The notes under the pieces were generated by a model. It made no database searches, was not told where the DNA came from, and worked only from the letters and a program-made list of their open reading frames with translations. A stretch of 64,000 bases of DNA from Rodentibacter abscessus (GTDB lineage Bacteria > Pseudomonadota > Gammaproteobacteria > Enterobacterales > Pasteurellaceae), in the NCBI RefSeq assembly GCF_047160095.1, contig NZ_AP038785.1:372001-436000 (forward strand). Reading direction: 5' to 3'. A program made the translations under genes and the position numbers. Shown piece by piece: positions 25,493 to 34,934 of this stretch; the stretch's first letter is position 1, and each line of letters starts with the position of its first letter.

Positions 25493-26164
25493 ATGGGAAT
25501 GATCATTACCGTTGATGGCCCGAGTGGTGCAGGTAAAGGCACGCTGTGTTATGCTTTAGCTGAAAAACTCGGATATGCCTTACTGGATAGTGGAGCAATC
25601 TATCGTGTCACGGCGTTAGCAGCGTTGAAAAGTGCGGTCGATTTATCGGATGAATTGGCGTTAGCAGAATTGGCGCGTAGTTTAGATATTCAATTTATAC
25701 CGGAAGATGGTGAAGTGAAAATTGTGTTGAATGGTGAGGATGTAAGCCGGTTAATTCGTACTCAGGAAGTGGCGGATGCAGCGTCAAAAGTTGCAGTTTT
25801 TCCGCAAGTTCGTGCCGCTTTATTGCAACTTCAACAAAATTTCGCCAAAAATGACGGACTGATTGCAGACGGGCGGGATATGGGAACAGTGGTGTTTCCG
25901 AATGCGCAAGTGAAGTTATTTTTAGATGCTAGCGCGGAAGAACGTGCAAAAAGACGTTATAAACAGTTGCAAAATAACGGAATTAGTGGTAACTTTGCGC
26001 AGATTTTAGCCGAGATACAGGAACGCGATTTTCGGGATAGAAACCGTGAAGTTGCGCCTCTTAAACCGGCTGAAGATGCGTTGTTATTGGACAGCACAAC
26101 ATTGAGTATTGATGAAGTCATTGCTCAAGCGTTGAATTATATTCGGCAGCGTACAAACAGTTAG
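25493..26164 (+). CDS. cmk: Cytidylate kinase
   Basis: A 223-residue P-loop kinase that phosphorylates CMP and dCMP. The P-loop is DGPSGAGKGT near residues 8-17, with SGAIYRVTALAAL, an ADGRDMGTVVFP substrate loop and the RAKRRYKQLQ lid. Start 25493 has AGGAG 8 nt upstream; the second Met (25499) is too far from it. It precedes rpsA, the conserved cmk-rpsA pair. Confidence 0.96.
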   Translation: MGMIITVDGPSGAGKGTLCYALAEKLGYALLDSGAIYRVTALAALKSAVDLSDELALAELARSLDIQFIPEDGEVKIVLNGEDVSRLIRTQEVADAASKVAVFPQVRAALLQLQQNFAKNDGLIADGRDMGTVVFPNAQVKLFLDASAEERAKRRYKQLQNNGISGNFAQILAEIQERDFRDRNREVAPLKPAEDALLLDSTTLSIDEVIAQALNYIRQRTNS

Positions 26165-26261
26165 TTTTCGGTTTGTTCAAGGATGAATAAACATTTATTA
26201 CCAACCCCACATATTATGGATAAAATGTGGATGTTATTAACTTTTAAAGAAGATTATTTAT

Positions 26262-27911
26262 ATGTCAGAATCTTTTGCTCAACTTTTTGAAGAATCATTA
26301 AAAGGTCTTGAAACTCGTCAAGGTTCAATCGTTAGCGGTACTGTAGTAGCTATCCAAAAAGGTTTCGTACTCGTTGATGCCGGTTTAAAATCCGAATCTG
26401 CAATTCCGGTTGCTGAATTTTTAAATGCACAAGGTGAACTTGAAATTCAAGTTGGCGACACTGTGAATGTGGCATTAGACGCAGTTGAAGATGGTTTCGG
26501 CGAAACTAAACTTTCTCGTGAGAAAGCGGTTCGTCACGAATCTTGGATCGAATTAGAAAAAGCTTACGAAGATAAAGCGACCGTTATCGGTTTAGTCAAC
26601 GGCAAAGTGAAAGGTGGTTTCACAGTTGAGTTAAACGGTGTTCGTGCATTCTTACCGGGTTCTTTAGTAGATACTCGTCCGGCTCGTGACGCAGATCATT
26701 TATTAGGTAAAGAACTAGAATTTAAAGTAATTAAATTAGATCAAAAACGTAACAATGTGGTTGTTTCCCGTCGTGCGGTGATTGAGTCTGAAAATAGCCA
26801 AGAACGTGAACAAGTGTTAGAAAACCTTGTTGAAGGTTCAGAAGTTAAAGGTATCGTTAAAAACTTAACCGATTACGGTGCATTCGTAGATTTAGGTGGG
26901 GTTGACGGTTTATTACACATTACTGATATGGCTTGGAAACGTGTTAAACATCCAAGCGAAATCGTAAATGTAGGTGATGAAGTAACAGTTAAAGTATTAA
27001 AATTCGACAAAGATCGTACCCGTGTATCTTTAGGTTTAAAACAATTAGGTCAAGATCCTTGGGCTGCAATCGCTGAAAATCATCCTGTAAATAGCAAATT
27101 AACCGGTAAAGTAACTAACTTAACCGACTACGGTTGTTTCGTCGAAATTTTAGATGGTGTTGAAGGTTTGGTTCACGTTTCTGAAATGGATTGGACTAAT
27201 AAAAATATCCACCCGTCCAAAGTGGTTAGTTTAGGTGATACCGTTGAAGTTATGGTATTAGAAATTGATGAAGAACGTCGTCGTATTTCTTTAGGTTTAA
27301 AACAGTGCAAACCTAACCCTTGGACTCAGTTCGCTGAAACTCACAACAAAGGTGATAAAGTAACAGGTAAGATCAAATCTATCACTGATTTCGGTATCTT
27401 CATCGGTCTTGAAGGTGGTATTGACGGTTTAGTACATTTATCTGATATTTCTTGGAATGTGTCAGGTGAAGAAGCGGTTCGTAACTATAAAAAAGGTGAT
27501 GAAGTTTCTGCTGTAGTGTTAGCGGTAGATGCCGTTAAAGAACGTATTTCTTTAGGTATTAAACAACTTGAAGAAGATCCGTTTAATAACTTCATTTCAA
27601 TCAACAAAAAAGGTGCGGTTGTTTCTGCAACTGTAGTTGAAGTAGATGCAAAAGGTGCTAAAGTTGAATTAATCGGTGGTGCTGAGGGTTACATTCGTAC
27701 GTCTGACTTAACAAACGAAGTTGCAGTAGGCGATGTAGTGGAAGCTAAGTACACTGGTGTAGACCGTAAAGCCCGTATCGTTCATTTATCTGTAAAAGCG
27801 AAAGATCAAGCTGAAGAAGCGGCTGCAGTAGCAAGTGTGAATAACAAACAAGAAGAAGTTGCTATTCCAAATGCTATGGCTGAAGCATTCAAAGCAGCTA
27901 AAGGTGAATAA
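26262..27911 (+). CDS. rpsA: Ribosomal protein S1
   Basis: A 549-residue protein with six S1 RNA-binding repeats. The clearest repeats are LTDYGAFVDLGGVDGLLHIT, LTDYGCFVEILDGVEGLVHVS and ITDFGIFIGLEGGIDGLVHL, spaced about 87 residues apart. It binds mRNA on the 30S subunit and helps translation initiation. Codon use is strongly biased, fitting high expression. It ends in a strong terminator. Length is close to E. coli S1 (557). Confidence 0.97.
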   Translation: MSESFAQLFEESLKGLETRQGSIVSGTVVAIQKGFVLVDAGLKSESAIPVAEFLNAQGELEIQVGDTVNVALDAVEDGFGETKLSREKAVRHESWIELEKAYEDKATVIGLVNGKVKGGFTVELNGVRAFLPGSLVDTRPARDADHLLGKELEFKVIKLDQKRNNVVVSRRAVIESENSQEREQVLENLVEGSEVKGIVKNLTDYGAFVDLGGVDGLLHITDMAWKRVKHPSEIVNVGDEVTVKVLKFDKDRTRVSLGLKQLGQDPWAAIAENHPVNSKLTGKVTNLTDYGCFVEILDGVEGLVHVSEMDWTNKNIHPSKVVSLGDTVEVMVLEIDEERRRISLGLKQCKPNPWTQFAETHNKGDKVTGKIKSITDFGIFIGLEGGIDGLVHLSDISWNVSGEEAVRNYKKGDEVSAVVLAVDAVKERISLGIKQLEEDPFNNFISINKKGAVVSATVVEVDAKGAKVELIGGAEGYIRTSDLTNEVAVGDVVEAKYTGVDRKARIVHLSVKAKDQAEEAAAVASVNNKQEEVAIPNAMAEAFKAAKGE

Positions 27912-27925
27912 TTAATTTATTCGGT

Positions 27926-27955
27926 AAGGCTGGGTAAATCCCAGCCTTTTTTTTA
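27926..27955 (+). terminator. Terminator of rpsA
   Basis: AAGGCTGGG / CCCAGCCTT stem with a TAAAT loop, followed by a run of T residues. It lies 15 bp after the stop. Confidence 0.92.
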
Positions 27956-28054
27956 AAAGGGCTATTAATAATTTATCGTTGTAAAATAATGAATTATTAA
28001 TAGGTCTTATTGTCGTAAGTGAACACATTGATAGGATAACAAAGGAGAAATACG

Positions 28055-28339
28055 ATGACGAAATCAGAACTTATCGAAAATTTATCCGCCAAGCATCCCT
28101 CTTTATCAGCAAAGGAAGTTGAAGGCATCGTAAAAGATATTTTAGAGCTCATAGCTCAATCATTAGAAGAAGCTAATCGCGTAGAAATTAGAGGCTTTGG
28201 AAGTTTCTCGCTTCACTACCGCCAACCTCGTTTAGGTAGAAATCCGAAGACGGGTGAGACTGTAAAATTAGAAGCAAAATGTGTACCCCATTTTAAAGCC
28301 GGTAAAGAACTAAAAGAAAGGGTAGATGTATTCGCTTGA
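28055..28339 (+). CDS. ihfB: Integration host factor, beta subunit
   Basis: A 94-residue HU/IHF-family DNA-bending protein. It has the DNA-intercalating arm motif GRNPKTGE and the N-terminal ELIENLSAKHPSLSAKEVEGIVKDILE typical of IhfB. It pairs with IhfA (not in this window) to bend DNA at specific sites. It sits between rpsA and lapA, the usual gammaproteobacterial order. AAAGGAG precedes the start. Confidence 0.96.
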   Translation: MTKSELIENLSAKHPSLSAKEVEGIVKDILELIAQSLEEANRVEIRGFGSFSLHYRQPRLGRNPKTGETVKLEAKCVPHFKAGKELKERVDVFA

Positions 28340-28421
28340 GAATAATGAAATAGCGGCACTTAGTGTCGTTTTTCATAGGAAATTTTGGCATAATAGAAAA
28401 AATTTTCTTAAAGGATTATCT

Positions 28422-28721
28422 ATGATTAAGTACATTTTGGGGGTTATTATTGTTTTGGCTATCGTGCTTGTTGCAGTTACGGTAGGAGCAAATAATGATC
28501 AAATTATCACTTTCAATTATATTGTTGCAGAAAGCCAATTCCAACTTTCAACACTCGTTGCAATTTTATTCGGATTAGGACTAATTTTAGGTTGGCTTAT
28601 TACCGGTTTTTTCTATTTAAAGTTGAAACTCAAAAATATGTCCTTGAATCGCCAAATTAAGCGTCAAACTTTACAAATTAATGAATTAACGACAACGCGT
28701 GATAAGGCTAAGGCTGAATAA
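28422..28721 (+). CDS. lapA: Lipopolysaccharide assembly protein A
   Basis: A 99-residue LapA-domain (DUF1049) inner-membrane protein. I start it at 28422 (MIKYILGVIIVLAIVLVAV), which has AAAGGA at the right distance. The 32 extra upstream codons of the open frame overlap ihfB and have no membrane-protein character. Two membrane helices (residues ~4-22 and ~42-62) are followed by a basic, coiled C-terminal tail (LKNMSLNRQIKRQTLQINELTTTRD). It works with LapB to control LPS synthesis through LpxC turnover. Its stop overlaps the lapB start (TAATG). Confidence 0.9.
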   Translation: MIKYILGVIIVLAIVLVAVTVGANNDQIITFNYIVAESQFQLSTLVAILFGLGLILGWLITGFFYLKLKLKNMSLNRQIKRQTLQINELTTTRDKAKAE

Positions 28722-29911
28722 TGCTTGAATTACTCTTTCTGCTTTTGCCTATTGCTGCAGCTTATGGTTGGTATATGGGGCAGCGTAGCGCAAAAAAAGA
28801 TCAGGAAGATATTAGCAACAAACTCTCCCGTGATTATGTCACGGGTGTCAATTTTTTACTTTCTAACCAAACCGATAAAGCAGTTGACTTGTTTTTGAAT
28901 ATATTGCAAAAACAAGAAACTGAAAACGAAATAGAAGGTCACTCTCAATTTGAAGCTGAACTCACCCTAGGTAATTTATTTCGTTCTCGTGGTGAAGTCG
29001 ATCGCGCACTCCGTATTCATCAAGCTCTTGATCGCAGTCCTCATTATTCTTTTGAACAAAAATTGCTTGCAAAGCAACAGCTTGCTCGTGATTTTATGAC
29101 CATTGGTTTTTTTGATCGAGCTGAAAATCTTTATATTTTATTAGTTGATGAACCTGAATTTGCTCAAAATGCATTACAGCAACTTTTACTGATTTATCAA
29201 AAAACAAAAGAATGGAAAAAGGCGGTTAATATTGCTGAAAAACTCGCTAAAATTAGTCCGCAAGAAAATAATATTGAATTAGCACAGTGCTATTGTGAAT
29301 ACGCCCAAAGTTTAACTGCTGAAAGTGCGGTTGAAAAACGTGGTATTTTACAAAAAGCCCTTCTTGTATCTTCAACTTGTGTTAGAGCTTCTATATTGTT
29401 AGCAGATTTAAATATTCAAGAAAAAGCATATCAACGAGCGATTAAAACATTGGAAAATGTACTTCATCAAAATTCTGATTATATTGGTGAAGTACTATCA
29501 ACGTTAAAGCATTGTTATGAGGCATTGAATCAGATTGAAAATTTTGAATTATTTTTAATTCGTGCCGGTCAACAAGTAAAAAATGATGATGTTGATTTAG
29601 TATTAGCCGAATTGATTGAAGAAAAAGACGGTAAATCCGCAGCACAAGCTAAACTTTACCAACAATTAACGAAAAAGCCGAGTACACTTATTTTTCACCG
29701 TTTTATTCAATATCAAATTGATGATGCAGAAGAAGGCAGAGGAAAGGAAAGTCTTATCTTACTTCATAAAATGGTGGGAGAGAGAATCAAACAGAGCGCA
29801 GCTTATCGCTGTTCAAACTGCGGTTATCAAATTCACAAATTACTTTGGAATTGCCCATCTTGCCGTCATTGGGAAAGTATTAAACCATTGTCTTCACAAG
29901 AACATAATTAA
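28721..29911 (+). CDS. lapB: Lipopolysaccharide assembly protein B
   Basis: A 396-residue protein. An N-terminal membrane anchor (LELLFLLLPIAAAYGWYMGQRSAKK) is followed by about nine TPR-like helical repeats across residues ~35-350. A C-terminal rubredoxin-like zinc knuckle has two Cys pairs, CSNCGYQIHKLLWNCPSC. LapB (YciM) promotes degradation of LpxC by FtsH and so balances LPS against phospholipid. Translation is coupled to lapA by a one-base overlap. All key cysteines are present. Confidence 0.95.
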   Translation: MLELLFLLLPIAAAYGWYMGQRSAKKDQEDISNKLSRDYVTGVNFLLSNQTDKAVDLFLNILQKQETENEIEGHSQFEAELTLGNLFRSRGEVDRALRIHQALDRSPHYSFEQKLLAKQQLARDFMTIGFFDRAENLYILLVDEPEFAQNALQQLLLIYQKTKEWKKAVNIAEKLAKISPQENNIELAQCYCEYAQSLTAESAVEKRGILQKALLVSSTCVRASILLADLNIQEKAYQRAIKTLENVLHQNSDYIGEVLSTLKHCYEALNQIENFELFLIRAGQQVKNDDVDLVLAELIEEKDGKSAAQAKLYQQLTKKPSTLIFHRFIQYQIDDAEEGRGKESLILLHKMVGERIKQSAAYRCSNCGYQIHKLLWNCPSCRHWESIKPLSSQEHN

Positions 29912-29935
29912 AAGATACACAGAGAGGTAAAAATT

Positions 29936-30628
29936 ATGACTAATAAAGTTATTGTCGCCCTTGATTATGAAACGGAAGCGGAAGCGCTTGCACTAGTTGA
30001 TCAAATTGATCCTAGCTTATGTCGTTTAAAAGTCGGAAAAGAGATGTTTACGACTCTCGGGACAAATTTTGTTAAACAACTCCATCAACGTGATTTTGAC
30101 GTATTTCTTGATTTAAAATTCCACGATATTCCAAATACAGTGGCAAGAGCGGTACGTTCAGCTGCTGATTTAGGCGTATGGATGGTGGACGTGCATGCAA
30201 GTGGCGGTTTAAAAATGATGGAAGAGGCGAAAAAAATTCTTGAGCCTTATGGTAAAGATGCGCCACTTTTGATTGCCGTAACGGTTTTAACCAGTATGGA
30301 AGATTTAGATTTATTGCAAATTGGTATTAATGCCTCACCAATGGAACAAGTACTACGTCTTGCTCATTTAACTCAACGCGCAGGATTAGACGGTGTGGTT
30401 TGCTCTCCGCAAGAGGTTGAAATTTTACGTAATACTTGTGGTTCGAACTTTAAATTGGTTACACCGGGAATTCGCCCTATTGGTGCGGATTTTGGGGATC
30501 AACGCCGAGTAATGACGCCGGCAGCTGCGATTCGTTCCGGTTCGGACTATTTAGTCATTGGCCGTCCGATCACACAGGCTGAAAATCCGGCAGAAGTGCT
30601 TCGCTCAATTAAGGCTTCAATTGAATAA
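29936..30628 (+). CDS. pyrF: Orotidine 5'-phosphate decarboxylase
   Basis: A 230-residue enzyme of pyrimidine synthesis that converts OMP to UMP. The catalytic DxKxxD motif appears as DLKFHDIPNTV (residues ~61-71). The C-terminal phosphate-binding blocks are TPGIRP and YLVIGRPIT. It sits between lapB and yciH, as in E. coli, and probably belongs to the same operon. Length is normal. Confidence 0.96.
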   Translation: MTNKVIVALDYETEAEALALVDQIDPSLCRLKVGKEMFTTLGTNFVKQLHQRDFDVFLDLKFHDIPNTVARAVRSAADLGVWMVDVHASGGLKMMEEAKKILEPYGKDAPLLIAVTVLTSMEDLDLLQIGINASPMEQVLRLAHLTQRAGLDGVVCSPQEVEILRNTCGSNFKLVTPGIRPIGADFGDQRRVMTPAAAIRSGSDYLVIGRPITQAENPAEVLRSIKASIE

Positions 30629-30633
30629 TAGTT

Positions 30634-30954
30634 ATGTCGGATTCTATTTTGGTCTATTCCACAGAAAGTGGGCGTATTAAACAAGAAAAAGTACAATCAT
30701 CACGTCCTAAAGGAGACGGCATTGTTCGTATTCAAAAGCAGACAAGCGGTAGAAAAGGAGCCGGTGTTTCAGTCATTACAGGATTGGAACTTCCTGATGA
30801 TGAATTGAAGAAACTTGCAGCAGAATTGAAGAAACGTTGCGGTTGTGGCGGTTCTATAAAAAACGGAGTAATTGAAATTCAAGGTGAAAAAAGGGATCTG
30901 CTTAAAACTTTATTAGAGGCAAAGGGATTTGTTGTCAAATTAGCCGGCGGCTGA
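30634..30954 (+). CDS. yciH: SUI1/eIF1-like translation factor YciH
   Basis: A 106-residue protein. The C-terminal SUI1 domain (residues ~30-104) has GAGVSVITGLELPDDELKKLAAELKKRCGCGGSIKNGVIEIQG-type sequence, with the conserved CGCGG turn. It resembles eukaryotic eIF1. E. coli YciH influences initiation fidelity in vitro, but its cellular role is unclear. It starts 5 bp after pyrF and ends the operon at a terminator. Confidence 0.93.
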   Translation: MSDSILVYSTESGRIKQEKVQSSRPKGDGIVRIQKQTSGRKGAGVSVITGLELPDDELKKLAAELKKRCGCGGSIKNGVIEIQGEKRDLLKTLLEAKGFVVKLAGG

Positions 30955-30974
30955 TTGATATGCTTATAAGAGGG

Positions 30975-31001
30975 AAATACCGAGCATTGCTCGGTATTTT
31001 T
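30975..31001. terminator. Bidirectional terminator between yciH and sirB2
   Basis: AAATACCGAGC and GCTCGGTATTT form an 11-bp perfect stem around ATT, with T residues on the right. It separates the two convergent genes. Confidence 0.88.
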
Positions 31002-31002
31002 G

Positions 31003-31344
31003 TTAGTGCCAATATGCCAATAACATTGCTCCAATGAAGCAACTTAGAGCAAGAATAAAAAAGTGCGGTCGATTTTTCGATTGTTTTTTGCTGAAAAATT
31101 TTGCCGCGAAAATAATGTATAACACTAATAGCCCCATCTTTCCAATCAGCCATAAAGGAAGTTCAAATTGCCAAAGAGAGAGGATATAAACGCCACTGGC
31201 AAGTAATACTGTGTCGCTGATATGAGGTAAAATCTTTAGTAATTTTACGGCTCGCCAATCTTTATGGGTTAATTGCATAAACGCACGAATGACTAATAAG
31301 CTTAAACTTAAAAATGCAAATAAAATGTGTAGGTTAATTAACAT
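31003..31344 (-). CDS. SirB2-family membrane protein
   Basis: A 113-residue, very hydrophobic protein with about four predicted membrane helices (LHILFAFLSLSLLVIRAFMQL, LPHISDTVLLASGVYIL, LIGKMGLLVLYIIFAAKFF, FFILALSCFIGAMLLAYW). This is the layout of SirB2, named from Salmonella invasion regulation but with no known biochemical role. The HI and SD residues in helix 2 are typical of the family. The phase-variable methyltransferase lies just upstream on the same strand, with only an 8-bp gap, so the two may be cotranscribed. Confidence 0.85.
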   Translation of the reverse strand: MLINLHILFAFLSLSLLVIRAFMQLTHKDWRAVKLLKILPHISDTVLLASGVYILSLWQFELPLWLIGKMGLLVLYIIFAAKFFSKKQSKNRPHFFILALSCFIGAMLLAYWH

Positions 31345-31352
31345 AGCTACCC

Positions 31353-32223
<871 letters not shown>

Positions 32224-32247
32224 TATTTAATCCTATAATTTTAAGAA

Positions 32248-32272
32248 AAGGCTTAGTTTAGCACTAAGCCTT
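32248..32272 (-). terminator. Terminator of ettA
   Basis: AAGGCTTAGT and ACTAAGCCTT form a 10-bp perfect stem with a 5-nt loop. It lies between the ettA stop and the methyltransferase start. The U-tract on the minus strand is short. Confidence 0.7.
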
Positions 32273-32281
32273 ATTAATAAA

Positions 32282-33952
32282 TTATTTCGCAATCCGTTTA
32301 TATTTAATACGGTGCGGTTGAACGGCATCAGCTCCAAGGGTTTTCTTTTTCCATTCCTCGTAGTCGGAGAAGTTGCCTTCGTAGAAAGTAACTTTGCCTT
32401 CATCGCCGTAATCCAAAATGTGGGTAGCGATACGGTCTAAGAACCAGCGGTCGTGGGAGATCACCATTGCACAGCCCGGAAATTCTAAGATCGCATTTTC
32501 TAGGGCTCGTAAGGTTTCCACGTCAAGATCGTTGGTTGGTTCGTCTAATAACAACACATTACCACCACGTTGCAAAAGTTTGGCAAGGTGTAAACGCCCA
32601 CGTTCACCGCCCGAAAGTTCGCCCACCCGTTTTTGTTGATCGACCCCTTTGAAGTTAAAACGCCCTACATAGGCACGGCTTGGGATTTCAAAGTTGCCAA
32701 TAGTGAGCACATCTTGCCCGTTAGAGACTTCTTCCCAGACGGTTTTTTTGTCGTCCATTGCATCACGGAACTGATCCACAGAAGCCAACACTACCGTTTC
32801 ACCAAGGGTAATTGAACCGTTGTCGGGCTGTTCTTTGCCTGAAAGCATACGGAAAAGGGTGGATTTCCCCGCACCGTTTGCCCCGATAATACCGACAATC
32901 GCCCCTTTGGGAATGGAGAAGGAAAGATCGTCAATTAACGTGCGGTCGCCGTAGGACTTGGTTAAGTTTTGCACCTCAATTACTTTATCGCCTAAGCGTG
33001 GGCCGGGTGGAATAAAGAGTTCATTGGTTTCGTTGCGTTTTTGGTATTCGCCTGAATTGAGTTCATCAAAACGTGCCATACGAGCCTTGCTTTTCGCTTG
33101 GCGACCTTTTGGATTTTGGCGTACCCATTCTAATTCTTTAGCGATGGATTTTTGGCGGGCGGATTCAGCCGCTTGTTCTTGTTCAAGGCGTTTTTCTTTT
33201 TGTTCTAGCCAAGAAGAATAGTTACCCTCCCACGGAATGCCCTCGCCACGGTCAAGCTCTAAAATCCAACCTGCGACATTATCTAAGAAGTAACGGTCGT
33301 GGGTAATCGCCACGACAGTCCCTTCATAATCGTGTAAGAAACGCTCAAGCCACGCCACTGATTCTGCATCCAAGTGGTTGGTTGGCTCGTCTAACAATAA
33401 CATATCGGGCTTTTCAAGTAATAAACGGCAAAGAGCGACACGGCGGCGTTCGCCCCCTGAAAGATGCTCAATTTTTGCCTCCCAATCGGGCAAACGCAGT
33501 GCATCAGCGGCACGTTCAAGCTGATTGTCTAAATTATGCCCATCGTGAGCTTGGATAATCGCTTCTAAGTTAGCTTGTTCGGCAGCAAGTTTGTCGAAAT
33601 CCGCATCAGGATCGGCATAAAGTGCGTAAACTTCATCAAGGCGAGTGAGAGCATTTTTTACCTCAGAGACCGCTTCCTCAACCGCTTCACGCACGGTTTG
33701 GGTTGGCTCAAGTTTTGGTTCTTGCGGAAGATAGCCGATTTTAATCCCCGGCTGTGGGCGTGCTTCGCCCTCAAATTCTTTATCAACCCCTGCCATAATG
33801 CGAAGTAGGGTCGATTTCCCTGCTCCGTTTAAACCAAGCACCCCGATTTTTGCGCCGGGGAAAAAGCTCAGTGAAATATCTTTTAAAATGTGTCGCTTCG
33901 GTGGAACAACCTTGCCGACACGGTGCATTGTATATACAAATTGCGTGGACAT
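32282..33952 (-). CDS. ettA: Energy-dependent translational throttle protein EttA (ABC-F)
   Basis: A 556-residue ABC-F ATPase with two cassettes. Domain 1 has GLNGAGKSTLL, LSGGERRRVALCRLLL and MLLLDEPTNHLD. The P-site tRNA interaction motif linker lies around residues 240-300 (EQKEKRLEQEQAAESARQKS). Domain 2 has GANGAGKSTLF, LSGGERGRLHLAKLL and LLLDEPTNDLD. It has no membrane segments, so it is cytoplasmic. EttA binds the ribosomal E site and gates the first peptide bond according to ATP/ADP ratio. Length is typical (E. coli 555). Confidence 0.95.
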   Translation of the reverse strand: MSTQFVYTMHRVGKVVPPKRHILKDISLSFFPGAKIGVLGLNGAGKSTLLRIMAGVDKEFEGEARPQPGIKIGYLPQEPKLEPTQTVREAVEEAVSEVKNALTRLDEVYALYADPDADFDKLAAEQANLEAIIQAHDGHNLDNQLERAADALRLPDWEAKIEHLSGGERRRVALCRLLLEKPDMLLLDEPTNHLDAESVAWLERFLHDYEGTVVAITHDRYFLDNVAGWILELDRGEGIPWEGNYSSWLEQKEKRLEQEQAAESARQKSIAKELEWVRQNPKGRQAKSKARMARFDELNSGEYQKRNETNELFIPPGPRLGDKVIEVQNLTKSYGDRTLIDDLSFSIPKGAIVGIIGANGAGKSTLFRMLSGKEQPDNGSITLGETVVLASVDQFRDAMDDKKTVWEEVSNGQDVLTIGNFEIPSRAYVGRFNFKGVDQQKRVGELSGGERGRLHLAKLLQRGGNVLLLDEPTNDLDVETLRALENAILEFPGCAMVISHDRWFLDRIATHILDYGDEGKVTFYEGNFSDYEEWKKKTLGADAVQPHRIKYKRIAK

Positions 33953-34033
33953 AATTACCTTTTTTATTAGTTAAAAAGTGCGGTCATTTTACTTGAAGTT
34001 TATTAATTTGCCTAACATTCCAAAAATTTTTAG

Positions 34034-34133
34034 GCAAAAAAAACCACCCGAATCGGGTGGTAGGAAAGTAGTTTAGCTATATTTATGATTATTTATTTAG
34101 GAACTTTATGAATATCAAGCAATCACTTGACGG
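34034..34133 (-). ncRNA. Candidate small RNA opposite the zevA promoter region
   Basis: No gene explains a strong minus-facing terminator at 34043-34061: ACCACCCG-AAT-CGGGTGGT, followed on the minus strand by eight U residues. About 100 nt upstream on the same strand lies a -10-like TATTAT (34140-34145). An FNR-type box centred at 34193.5 is about 60 bp from the inferred start point. The transcript would have a 5' hairpin (TCAAG-CTTGA, 34114-34129), an AU-rich single-stranded middle containing TTTCCT, and the terminator. This is standard architecture for an Hfq-type sRNA. No homologue is recognised; existence and start point are inferred. Confidence 0.45.
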
Positions 34134-34186
34134 AGCGGGATAATACAGAAAATTTTTTGATGAGAAAACCGTGATAAAACAATTGT

Positions 34187-34200
34187 TTGATATATGTCAA
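34187..34200. promoter_or_regulatory. FNR-type box in the ettA-zevA gap
   Basis: TTGATATATGTCAA differs from the FNR consensus TTGAT-N4-ATCAA at one position. It is centred about 42 bp before a start point predicted from TTTAAT (34224-34229) toward zevA, and about 61 bp before one predicted for the minus-strand sRNA. Both are classical activation distances. Confidence 0.5.
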
Positions 34201-34303
34201 AAAAATTGAGAGATATTTTCATTTTTAATTAAAAGAAATCAAGAAATTGATTGTGGTAGAATGCCCCACTTTGGTGTGAATATAAATAATAAAGGAGGAT
34301 TCA

Positions 34304-34930
34304 TTGAGAAAGTTTTTCTTACTTTTTTTGGCTTGGATACCACAGGTAATGGCGCACCCCCATGCGTTTATTGATATGAAGATTAAACTCCTGGTGAATG
34401 AAGAGAAACTGACAGGATTTCGTATGCAATGGCGGTTGGATGAGGCAAGTTCATCAGAGATGCTGTACGACTTAGCTCTGGCGGAAGGTGATGCCACGGC
34501 TAAGCAACGTTTAGTGGATGATGTGATGAAAAACGTGGTAGCAGAACATTATTTCAGCTATTTTTTTGATAAGAATAATAAGAAAATTAAGTATAAATCC
34601 ACGCCGAAAAACTACGGTATGCACGCACAAGGCACTTATTTAGAGTATTATTTTGATGTCTTATTGGCGAGTCCGCAAAAATTGGCGGCTAATCAGTTTA
34701 TGTTGATGACTTATGACAAAACCTATTATGTGGCGATGTTGTATCCCGAACCGGTTCGGCAATCAGTAGATTTTTCTGCGTTACCGGCAAATTGTCAGGG
34801 AAAACTGATTGAACCGAATATTGATGAAAAATGGCGAAGTTATGCGATGTCATTAGATAAATCACAGCGCGATACAGATAATTCACTTGGTGCAATGTTT
34901 GCGCAAACCATAAAAATTCAATGTGAGTAA
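34304..34930 (+). CDS. zevA: Periplasmic metal-binding protein, ZevA-like (DUF1007)
   Basis: A 208-residue DUF1007 protein with a signal peptide (LRKFFLLFLAWIPQVMA) and a mature N-terminus starting HPHAFIDMKIKLL. This HPHAF sequence is a likely metal ligand and a family hallmark. Translation starts at TTG 34304, set by a near-perfect Shine-Dalgarno AAAGGAGG 5 nt upstream. In H. influenzae the pair ZevA/ZevB is described as a zinc uptake system needed in vivo; the order zevA-zevB-uvrB here agrees with what I recall. A nickel or cobalt role is possible by family. Confidence 0.82.
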   Translation: MRKFFLLFLAWIPQVMAHPHAFIDMKIKLLVNEEKLTGFRMQWRLDEASSSEMLYDLALAEGDATAKQRLVDDVMKNVVAEHYFSYFFDKNNKKIKYKSTPKNYGMHAQGTYLEYYFDVLLASPQKLAANQFMLMTYDKTYYVAMLYPEPVRQSVDFSALPANCQGKLIEPNIDEKWRSYAMSLDKSQRDTDNSLGAMFAQTIKIQCE

Positions 34931-34934
34931 TATT

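Noticed and set aside
34225..34497. 90-residue minus-strand open frame over zevA
   Set aside because: It lies mostly antisense to zevA, has no family character and no ribosome-binding site; treated as a shadow.
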